Below, one piece after another: positions 57,911 through 64,000 of a stretch of 64,000 bases of DNA. Under the pieces are notes generated by a model. It worked only from the letters and a program-made list of their open reading frames with translations, was not told the DNA's origin and ran no database searches. The DNA comes from Sinorhizobium mexicanum. GTDB taxonomy: Bacteria; Pseudomonadota; Alphaproteobacteria; Rhizobiales; Rhizobiaceae. Position 1 is the stretch's first letter. Each line of letters opens with the position of its first letter. Made by a program: the position numbers and the translations under genes. The stretch lies in the NCBI RefSeq assembly GCF_013488225.1, contig NZ_CP041241.1, positions 744,001 through 808,000 of the forward strand. Direction: 5' to 3'.

Positions 57911-57945
57911 TATGTCGCAAATGCCACATATACAGCAATTCCGGC
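57911..57945 (-). promoter_or_regulatory. Copy 3 of the shared box, inverted, before the AraC-type regulator gene
   Basis: On the plus strand this reads ATGTCGCAAATGCCACATAT followed by ACAGCAATTCCGG, the same element as copies 1 and 2 but in the opposite orientation relative to the downstream gene. It ends about 15 bases before the regulator start codon, where bound protein would hinder transcription or initiation. This suits negative autoregulation by the AraC protein. Confidence 0.65.
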
Positions 57946-57959
57946 CAGGGATTTGCGTC

Positions 57960-58898
57960 ATGCATCGCATCGGCTTTGTCGTCTTTCCAGGGTTCCAAGT
58001 CATGGGCTTCGCGGCGGTGACGGCCTTCGAGATGGCCAATATCGCGCTGGAAGAATCGTGCTACGAGATAGAGCTGCTCTCGGAGAGCGGCGGCGAGGTC
58101 AAGTCATCCGCCGGCTTCGGCGTCATCACGAAGGCCTTCGATGAGGCTACCTACGACACAGTCATGTTCGGCGCCGGCTCGACGATCGAGCCGATGACAC
58201 CGGGACTGATCAACTTCGCGCGTCATGCGCTCGAAACGGCGCGGCGTGTAGCCGCCCCATGCACAGGCGCCTTCGTCCTCGCCGAATCCGGCCTTCTGGA
58301 CGGACGCCGGGCGACCACCCATTGGGCCTTCGCGCGCCAGCTCCAGGAACGCTTCCCCACCGTGAAGGTTGAGGAGGACCGCATCTTCATCGTCGACGGC
58401 AGCGTCTGGACGTCGGCCGGAATGACGGCGAGCATCGACCTTGCGCTTGCGATGATCGAGAAGGACCACGGCCAGGACGTCGCACGCGCGGTTGCGCGCA
58501 AGCTGGTCGTCTATCATCGGCGCGCCGGCGGCCAGTCGCAGTTCTCCGCATTGCTCGAGCTCGATCCAAAGTCGGACCGGATCCAGAGATCGATCGACTA
58601 CGCCAAGGCGAATCTGCGGGGGGTCCTTTCGGTGGAAGAGCTGGCGGATGCGGCCGGCTTGAGCGCGCGTCAGTTCAGCCGGGCGTTCCGGTCCGAGACG
58701 GGACAGTCGCCAGCCAAGGCGGTGGAGAACCTCAGGGTTGAGGCGGCGCGGCTGTTGATGGAGCAGGGCCGCCATTCCATGGACGTGATCGCGGAAGAAA
58801 CCGGCTTTGCCGATCGCGATCGCATGCGCCGCGCCTTTCTTCGCACGCTTGGCCAACCGCCCCAAACGATCCGGCGGAATGCGCGCGAGAGCGCATAG
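57960..58898 (+). CDS. AraC-family regulator with DJ-1/PfpI N-terminal domain (GlxA type)
   Basis: The 312-residue protein has a DJ-1/PfpI-like sensor domain (about 1-190; IGFVVFPGFQVMGFAAVTAF, the elbow region VAAPCTGAFVLAESGL with a cysteine, TSAGMTASIDLAL) and a C-terminal AraC DNA-binding domain with two HTHs (SVEELADAAGLSARQFSRAF, then VIAEETGFADRDRMRRAFLR). GlxA-type regulators usually activate a few neighbouring genes. The ATG at 57960 follows AGGG; longer in-frame starts would read through the regulatory box. It is the natural ligand of the three boxes in this region. Confidence 0.86.
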   Translation: MHRIGFVVFPGFQVMGFAAVTAFEMANIALEESCYEIELLSESGGEVKSSAGFGVITKAFDEATYDTVMFGAGSTIEPMTPGLINFARHALETARRVAAPCTGAFVLAESGLLDGRRATTHWAFARQLQERFPTVKVEEDRIFIVDGSVWTSAGMTASIDLALAMIEKDHGQDVARAVARKLVVYHRRAGGQSQFSALLELDPKSDRIQRSIDYAKANLRGVLSVEELADAAGLSARQFSRAFRSETGQSPAKAVENLRVEAARLLMEQGRHSMDVIAEETGFADRDRMRRAFLRTLGQPPQTIRRNARESA

Positions 58899-59102
58899 GC
58901 AGTGGAGAGCCGTCGAAGAAGCAGCGTATCGGATGCTTCACGCGACCGTGCCGCGTGCTGACGCAGCGCCGCCAAATTGTATCTCAATGTATCTGCTCGC
59001 CTGATTTCGACACAGGCTTTCAATTTCACCGGCTGAGGACACAGCGGAGATAAGTCCGTGCCTGCATCTACAGTTGTCTTCAAACAGTCGGGGAAAAAAT
59101 CG

Positions 59103-60149
59103 ATGACAGAGGAAATCAACCAGCCGCGGCGGCGTTTCATGGGAATGGCGGCATTGACCGTCGCTGCCGCGCAGTTCGGCGTGACAAGTCTCGCCCACGC
59201 ACAGTCAGCCAGCCGCGTCCGCATCTCAGCGACCGCGCCCGGGACCAACACATCGTTTGCCTCGCTCAAGCAGATCGACGCTGGCGTCCTCAATGTCGGC
59301 TATGCCGAGGTCGGCGCCAGTGACGCGCCCCCGGTCATCCTTCTGCATGGCTGGCCATACGACATTCACACCTATGTCGATGTGGCGCCGCTTCTGGCGG
59401 AGGCCGGCTATCGGGTGATCGTCCCCTATCTGCGCGGCTACGGCACGACGCGCTTCCTTTCGTCCGATACGCCACGCAATGGTCAACAGTCGGCGGTCGC
59501 CGCCGACATCATCGCCTTGATGGATGCGCTGGGAATCGAGAAGGCCGTCATCGCCGGCTGCGATTGGGGAGCAAGAACCGCCAACATCATCGCCGCTCTC
59601 TGGCCGGAGCGCTGCAAGGCGATGGTTTCGGTGAGCGGCTATCTGATCGGCAGCCGTGAAGCCAACAAGAAGCCCCTGCCTCCGAAGGCGGAGTTTGCCT
59701 GGTGGTACCTTTTTTATTTCGCCACGGAACGCGGGCGTGCTGGCTACGAGCAAAACCGGAATGAGTTCGCGAGGCTCATCTGGCAGCTGGCATCGCCGAA
59801 ATGGAACTTCGACGACGCCACTTTCAACCGCAGCGCGGCGGCATTCGAGAACCCGGATCATGTCGACATCACGATCCACAATTACCGCTGGCGGATCGGC
59901 GTGGCGGACGGCGAGCGGAAATACGACGATCTGGAGGACAAACTCGCCAAATTTCCTGCGATCGATGTGCCGACGATCACGTTGGAGGGCGATGCCAACG
60001 GCGCCCCGCATCCGGACCCTGCAACTTACGCCAAGAAATTCCCTGGCAAGTACGAGCATCGGCTGATCACGGGTGGCATCGGCCACAACCTGCCGCAGGA
60101 AGCGCCGCAGGCCTTTGCTCAGGCCGTCGTCGACGTCGATCGTTTCTGA
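59103..60149 (+). CDS. Tat-exported alpha/beta hydrolase (epoxide hydrolase/dehalogenase-like)
   Basis: The 348-residue precursor has a twin-arginine signal (QPRRRFMGMAALTVAAAQFG, cut after AHA). The mature domain has the HGWP oxyanion motif near 80, nucleophile Asp in AGCDWGARTAN near 146 and His in GGIGHNLPQEAP near 329, the triad of epoxide hydrolases and haloacetate dehalogenases. Export is unusual for this family. I start at 59103 (ideal Tat n-region); a GTG at 59058 with GGAGAT upstream is in frame and adds 15 residues. The box shared by nearby genes is not clearly present upstream. Confidence 0.84.
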   Translation: MTEEINQPRRRFMGMAALTVAAAQFGVTSLAHAQSASRVRISATAPGTNTSFASLKQIDAGVLNVGYAEVGASDAPPVILLHGWPYDIHTYVDVAPLLAEAGYRVIVPYLRGYGTTRFLSSDTPRNGQQSAVAADIIALMDALGIEKAVIAGCDWGARTANIIAALWPERCKAMVSVSGYLIGSREANKKPLPPKAEFAWWYLFYFATERGRAGYEQNRNEFARLIWQLASPKWNFDDATFNRSAAAFENPDHVDITIHNYRWRIGVADGERKYDDLEDKLAKFPAIDVPTITLEGDANGAPHPDPATYAKKFPGKYEHRLITGGIGHNLPQEAPQAFAQAVVDVDRF

Positions 60150-60342
60150 TCCGCTTCGCCGGTGATGGTTGAACCCGGGAATGCCCGACGACAGCCGTCA
60201 CCGATGCACTCCTCCTGGTGGGATCGGCGAAGCCGGTCCCTGGAAAACCACTCAAACGTCATCGTCCTGGCGGAGCTAGGAGATTCCGGATCGGAGGCGG
60301 TAGGCCGAAGGCCGATCCGTCGCCTGTCGCGCTGTGTGCGTG

Positions 60343-60395
60343 GCCTAAAGTGCTGCATATATGACATTTGAGACATCAGGTTCTGGATTTAGTAT
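60343..60395 (+). promoter_or_regulatory. Copy 2 of the shared box, with -10 element, before the secreted epoxide hydrolase gene
   Basis: The box (60343-60376) on the minus strand reads ATGTCTCAAATGTCATATAT followed by GCAGCACTTT. TAGTAT at 60390-60395 follows after exactly 13 bases, the same spacing as copy 1. The surrounding 351-bp gap (60150-60500) holds no gene. Confidence 0.7.
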
Positions 60396-60500
60396 CGGCT
60401 CTCCAAGTCAACGGAATGCAGCGAACTTTAAGATCCCGGCCTTTCGGGCCGACACCACATCGGCGGCATCCCGCCGCCCTGAGAGAATAGGAGAATGATC

Positions 60501-61856
60501 ATGCCCAGACATTTTTCGCTGAGCGGCAAACGCCATCGTCTTGCGGTCTCCGCCCTGGCAATCGGGATCTTTCTTCCCGCGGCCAACACCTTCGCCGAAA
60601 CAGCGTCGCCTGCCCAGAGCATTCAGACGCAGGTCACGACAGCCGGTACGGACGGAACAAAGTCGACCGCCGACGAATCCATCCGTCCGTTCCAGTTCCA
60701 CGCGTCGGACGAGGCCCTTGCCGACCTTACGCGGCGCATCGCCGCAACCAAGTGGCCGGGGAGGGAACTGGTGTGGGATGCCACCCAGGGCGTTCAACTC
60801 GACACCATGGAGAAGCTCGCCCGCTATTGGTCGAAGGATTACAACTGGCGCAAGTTCGAAGCCAAGCTCAATGCCTTGCCGCAATTCGTCACCAACATCG
60901 ACGGGCTCGACATCCATTTCATTCACGTGCGTTCAAAACACAAGAACGCTTTGCCGGTGATCGTCACGCACGGGTGGCCCGGCTCGATCGTCGAGCAGAT
61001 GAAGATAATCGATCCCCTGACGAACCCCACAGCCCATGGCGGCAGCGAAGCGGACGCGTTCGACATCGTTATTCCATCTCTGCCGGGCTACGGATTTTCT
61101 GGCAAGCCCACCGAACTCGGCTGGGATCCCGCCCGGATTGCAAGGGCCTGGACGGTGCTGATGAAGCGCCTGGGTTACACCAGATTCGTCGCACAAGGTG
61201 GCGACTGGGGTGATGCCGTGACCGAGCAGATGGCCGTGCAGGCACCGCCGGAACTCCTCGGCATTCACACCAACATGCCGGCGACTGTGCCGGAGGAAAT
61301 CCAGAAGGCGCTCGACGCCGGTGGCTCGCCGCCGTCGGGGCTCTCGTCCGATGAGCGCCACGCCTATGAGCAGCTCGATTTCTTCTACAAGAACGGGCTC
61401 GCCTACGCTCAGGAGATGAGCAAGCGCCCACAGACACTGTACGGCATTGAAGACTCGCCAATCGGCCTCGCCAGCTGGATACTCGACCACGATGCACGCA
61501 GCTATGGGCTTATCGCCCGCGTATTCGATGGCCAGCGCGAAGGCCTCACACGAGACGACGTGCTCGACAATATCACTCTCTACTGGCTGACGAACACGGC
61601 CGTTTCTTCGGCGCGCCTCTATTGGGAAAACAAGTTCGCGTTTTTTGCTCCTAAGGGTGTTTCGATTCCGGTTGCCGTCAGCGCGTTTCCGGACGAACTT
61701 TATCAGGCACCGCGTTCCTGGGCAGAGAAAGCGTTCCCCAAGCTCATTCATTACAACCGGCTTGAGAAAGGCGGGCACTTTGCCGCCTGGGAACAGCCGG
61801 ACGTCTTCGCCCGGGAACTCAGAGCCTCGTTCCAGTCACTGCGTCAGTCGATCTGA
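60501..61856 (+). CDS. Secreted epoxide hydrolase with EHN N-terminal domain
   Basis: The 451-residue precursor has a Sec-type signal (HRLAVSALAIGIFLPAANTF, cut after FAE/A near 33), then an epoxide hydrolase N-terminal domain (RPFQFHASDEALADLTRRIA, YWSKDYNWRKFEAKLNALP) and the alpha/beta core: HGWPGSIVEQMKII, nucleophile Asp in AQGGDWGDAVTEQ near 234, and His in LEKGGHFAAWEQP near 427. These resemble EphD and juvenile-hormone-type hydrolases. AGGAGA abuts the ATG at 60495, so the ATG at 60501 is better placed. Box copy 2 places it under the AraC regulator. Confidence 0.85.
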   Translation: MPRHFSLSGKRHRLAVSALAIGIFLPAANTFAETASPAQSIQTQVTTAGTDGTKSTADESIRPFQFHASDEALADLTRRIAATKWPGRELVWDATQGVQLDTMEKLARYWSKDYNWRKFEAKLNALPQFVTNIDGLDIHFIHVRSKHKNALPVIVTHGWPGSIVEQMKIIDPLTNPTAHGGSEADAFDIVIPSLPGYGFSGKPTELGWDPARIARAWTVLMKRLGYTRFVAQGGDWGDAVTEQMAVQAPPELLGIHTNMPATVPEEIQKALDAGGSPPSGLSSDERHAYEQLDFFYKNGLAYAQEMSKRPQTLYGIEDSPIGLASWILDHDARSYGLIARVFDGQREGLTRDDVLDNITLYWLTNTAVSSARLYWENKFAFFAPKGVSIPVAVSAFPDELYQAPRSWAEKAFPKLIHYNRLEKGGHFAAWEQPDVFARELRASFQSLRQSI

Positions 61857-61931
61857 GAAAACTACTGCACGTTAGATCGTAGTCGATTTAAGGGTAAAAC
61901 ATGCAGCAATTCAAAGCGATACGGCGTCCTT

Positions 61932-61990
61932 CGCGCGTCAGATAAGACGCGCGGCGCTGCAGGGCGGTGCGTTGCCCGTGCCGCCCCTTT
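61932..61990 (+). promoter_or_regulatory. Tandem hairpins in the leader of the VOC gene
   Basis: The first hairpin has perfect 8-bp arms, CGCGCGTC (61932-61939) and GACGCGCG (61946-61953). The second has GGGCGG (61962-61967) and CCGCCC (61981-61986) followed by CTTTT, ending about 20 bases before the ATG. The first may end the epoxide hydrolase transcript; the second resembles a weak terminator or attenuator in the leader. Confidence 0.4.
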
Positions 61991-62010
61991 TCCAACGCAA
62001 GGAGAAAAAC

Positions 62011-62646
62011 ATGGCAACGGAAACCACCATCGTAAGAGCGCCATCGGTCGATCTCAAGCTCGAGGTCGTCGTCATCCCTGTTTCCGACATCGATCGTGCC
62101 AAGAGTTTCTATGGCGGTCTCGGTTGGAGGCTGGACGCCGACTTCGCCGTCGGTGACGCGTTCCGCGTCGTGCAGTTCACACCGCCAGGGTCGCCGAGCT
62201 CTGTTCACTTCGGTAAGGGGATCACCTCGGCCGCGCCCGGCTCGGCGAGCGGGATGTACCTGGTCGTGTCGGACATCGAGGCGGCGCGCGCCGAACTCAT
62301 CAGACACGGCGCCGAGGTGAGCGAAATCTTCCATCGCACCGGCCCCGGACAACCGCCGGTGAGCGGACGGCACCCGGAGCGGGGCAGCTACCGCTCCTAC
62401 GCCACATTCAGCGATCCGGACGGTAACGGCTGGCTCCTGCAGGAGGTCACCGAGCGCTTGCCGGGCCGCGTCGATGCGGGCGCCACGACATTTACCTCGG
62501 GGGCGGAACTTGCGAGCGCCTTCCGGCGTGCGGAGGCAGCTCACGGCGAATACGAGAAGCAACTCGGCCACCGCGACGAGGACTGGCCTAACTGGTACGC
62601 CGAGTACATCGTCCGGGAACAGGCCGGCGAGCGGCAACCAGCATAA
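62011..62646 (+). CDS. VOC-superfamily protein (glyoxalase/bleomycin-resistance-like)
   Basis: The 211-residue protein holds one VOC module (LKLEVVVIPVSDIDRAKSFY, GMYLVVSDIEAARAELIRHG, ATFSDPDGNGWLLQEVTERL) and a C-terminal helical extension of about 65 residues (ELASAFRRAEAAHGEYEKQL, DWPNWYAEYIV). The extension is common in a subgroup annotated as glyoxalases. Function is unknown; metal-dependent isomerisation or ligand sequestration is the family range. AAGGAG precedes the ATG at 62011. It may be co-expressed with the hydrolase upstream. Confidence 0.83.
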   Translation: MATETTIVRAPSVDLKLEVVVIPVSDIDRAKSFYGGLGWRLDADFAVGDAFRVVQFTPPGSPSSVHFGKGITSAAPGSASGMYLVVSDIEAARAELIRHGAEVSEIFHRTGPGQPPVSGRHPERGSYRSYATFSDPDGNGWLLQEVTERLPGRVDAGATTFTSGAELASAFRRAEAAHGEYEKQLGHRDEDWPNWYAEYIVREQAGERQPA

Positions 62647-62783
62647 GCGGCGACCGCCGCATGAATGAATGCGAGAGCAGGGCGGCCGATGCCGCCCTGC
62701 TGCCGTGGAGAGCGCCAGTTCACGCTTTACGTGATGTTAAGATGCCTAACGCTTTGAAATTCAGACATTCCACATGTGTGCGA

Positions 62784-64000
62784 CTAGCGGAGGGCGATTT
62801 CTGCCGCCAGGCCGCCGCCGTCGCGGTTCCGCAAGGTCAGCGATGCGCCGATTGCTGCCGCGAGCTGTTGGGCGATGGCAAGCCCGAGACCCGTCCCGCC
62901 CGTGTCGCGGTTGCGCGACTGCTCCAAGCGGAAAAAGGGTTTCATCACGGCTTCCAGCTGGCTTTCCGGAATACCCGGACCACGATCGAGCACTCTAATC
63001 AGCACGGTGTCGTCGGCGCGACGCTGTACCTCGATTTCGGCACTGCCGCCGAACTTGAGCGCATTATCGATCAGGTTGGTGAGAATTCGTCGTAGGGCGT
63101 GCGGGCGGGTCACAAGTGCCCCGTCTCCGAGCTCGCTGACCGTTACCGCCTTACCGGTATCCTGATAGTCATAAGCAAGGCTCTCGATGAACGAGGCGAG
63201 ATCGATGCGTGACGCCTTTTCCTCTTTGCCGTGGGCGCTGCGCGCATAGGTGACGCCTTCCTTGACGAGACGTTCGACTTCGCCGAGGTCCTGGATGAGC
63301 TTGTCCCTGTCGATGGAATCTTCGGCCATTTCGGCACGGAGTTTCATGCGCGTAATCGGTGTCTGCAGATCATGTGAGATCGCCGCGAGGATCTGCACGC
63401 GCTCCTCCAGGTAATGCGCGATCCGATCCCGCATCGCATTGAAGGCGGTAGCAGCATAGGCGACTTCGCTTGGTCCGGTCTCGCTGAGCCGCGGCGTGTT
63501 GCTGTTCGGATCAAGCGTGTCGGCGGCTCTCGCCAGGTTGGCGAGGGGACGGATTGCAAGACGCATCGCGAGCCAGCTGCACAGCACCAAGAGCGAAAGC
63601 TGCGCGATGAGGACGTAAGGCAGCCAGTCAGCCACAGGCATGACGCCCCTTGGCGTGACGTCTATCGTCAGCGGTTCACCGTCGCTCAAGCGAAGATGCG
63701 CCTGAAAATGGCGGCCTCCGCCGGAGATCGATTCAACCTCGATCGGGTATTTCGGACCCAGCGCGCTCTGGATCCTGGAGGCGACCTCGGCGTCATCCGC
63801 CTCAAGCACGGGATTGCCGGACGTGCCTTCCCCCAAAACGAACCGGTAGGACCCGCGGCCAAGTTGATCCAGCCAGGCGACGCGTTCGGCCGCGGGGAGC
63901 CGGTCGAGGATGGCGATCGATGTTGCGAGATCGTTTTCGAGCGTATTGAACATCACCGACCTGGCGGCGATGTAGCGTTCCGAAAACAGCACCGCGAACG
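62784..64000 (-). CDS. Sensor histidine kinase (partial, runs off the right edge)
   Basis: The visible 405 residues lack the N-terminus: the frame remains open to base 64000 with a hydrophobic segment (FAVLF) continuing the first membrane helix. A periplasmic domain, a second helix (PYVLIAQLSLLVLCSWLAMR), HAMP linker and kinase core follow: AAISHDLQTPITRMKLRAEM, NLIDNALKFGG, DRGPGIPES and GTGLGLAIAQQL. It resembles EnvZ/RstB-type partners of OmpR regulators. The regulator gene probably lies just beyond the window, upstream of it. Confidence 0.87.
   Translation of the reverse strand, partial: FAVLFSERYIAARSVMFNTLENDLATSIAILDRLPAAERVAWLDQLGRGSYRFVLGEGTSGNPVLEADDAEVASRIQSALGPKYPIEVESISGGGRHFQAHLRLSDGEPLTIDVTPRGVMPVADWLPYVLIAQLSLLVLCSWLAMRLAIRPLANLARAADTLDPNSNTPRLSETGPSEVAYAATAFNAMRDRIAHYLEERVQILAAISHDLQTPITRMKLRAEMAEDSIDRDKLIQDLGEVERLVKEGVTYARSAHGKEEKASRIDLASFIESLAYDYQDTGKAVTVSELGDGALVTRPHALRRILTNLIDNALKFGGSAEIEVQRRADDTVLIRVLDRGPGIPESQLEAVMKPFFRLEQSRNRDTGGTGLGLAIAQQLAAAIGASLTLRNRDGGGLAAEIALR

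Noticed and set aside
61900..61920. A fourth copy of the AraC box before the VOC gene
   Set aside because: Only the ACATGCAGCAATTC end resembles it; the conserved ATGTC-CAAATG part is absent.

Overview
The window is high-GC, densely packed DNA of alphaproteobacterial (rhizobial) character, most likely from a Sinorhizobium/Ensifer replicon. The run acyltransferase, two glycosyltransferases, MsbA-type exporter and class II aldolase recalls, from memory and unchecked, the msbA2 locus on S. meliloti pSymB. The many ABC importers, two-component systems and solitary catabolic genes fit a chromid or megaplasmid rather than a core chromosome. I saw no tRNA, rRNA, CRISPR array, insertion sequence, phage gene or replication origin.

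Layout. 0.1-2.5 kb: gabT, divergent from a MerR/XRE/cupin regulator. 2.9-9.2 kb: surface-polysaccharide block (acyltransferase, two GT2 enzymes, MsbA2-like exporter), then a convergent class II aldolase. 9.9-15.2 kb: complete oligopeptide-type ABC importer. 15.5-20.0 kb: MscS-type channel and a DctB/DctD-like sigma-54 two-component pair with no dctA nearby. 20.3-21.9 kb: MhqO/MhqD-like dioxygenase and esterase. 22.0-22.6 kb: Phd/VapC toxin-antitoxin pair. 22.6-28.3 kb: five-gene CecR-YbhGFSR-like drug exporter operon. 28.5-33.3 kb: OmpR-type two-component system, cytochrome b561 and PepSY protein, divergent from an EptA-type lipid A phosphoethanolamine transferase. 33.5-36.4 kb: small hypothetical protein, a PPP-like phosphatase, a HAD phosphatase and an RBBP9-like hydrolase. 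36.5-40.6 kb: ugpBAEC. 41.0-50.3 kb: an IclR-controlled unit for an unknown nitrogenous substrate (dipeptide-type ABC importer, metal-dependent amidohydrolase, RidA-like protein, SelA-like PLP enzyme). 50.5-62.6 kb: accessory redox and hydrolase genes (three SDRs, a tautomerase, LysR, PfpI/Hsp31, a DipZ-type thioredoxin fusion, a 45-residue exported peptide, a GlxA-type AraC regulator, two exported epoxide-hydrolase-like proteins, a VOC protein). 62.8-64.0 kb: a sensor kinase running off the right edge.

Two points deserve most attention. First, a box of about 33 bp occurs three times between 56.7 and 60.4 kb: before the SDR gene, before a secreted epoxide hydrolase, and in inverted orientation before the AraC-type regulator. 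In the two forward copies it sits exactly 13 bp from a -10-like hexamer, which suggests a small undescribed AraC regulon. Second, the IclR unit at 41-50 kb couples import, deacylation, PLP-dependent elimination and imine hydrolysis. A perfect TATTCCG/CGGAATA dyad lies in the IclR/PLP-gene intergenic region, and related half-sites lie before the importer.

All calls come from reading protein motifs and DNA symmetry by eye. No database search was possible, so substrates and regulon memberships are inferences.
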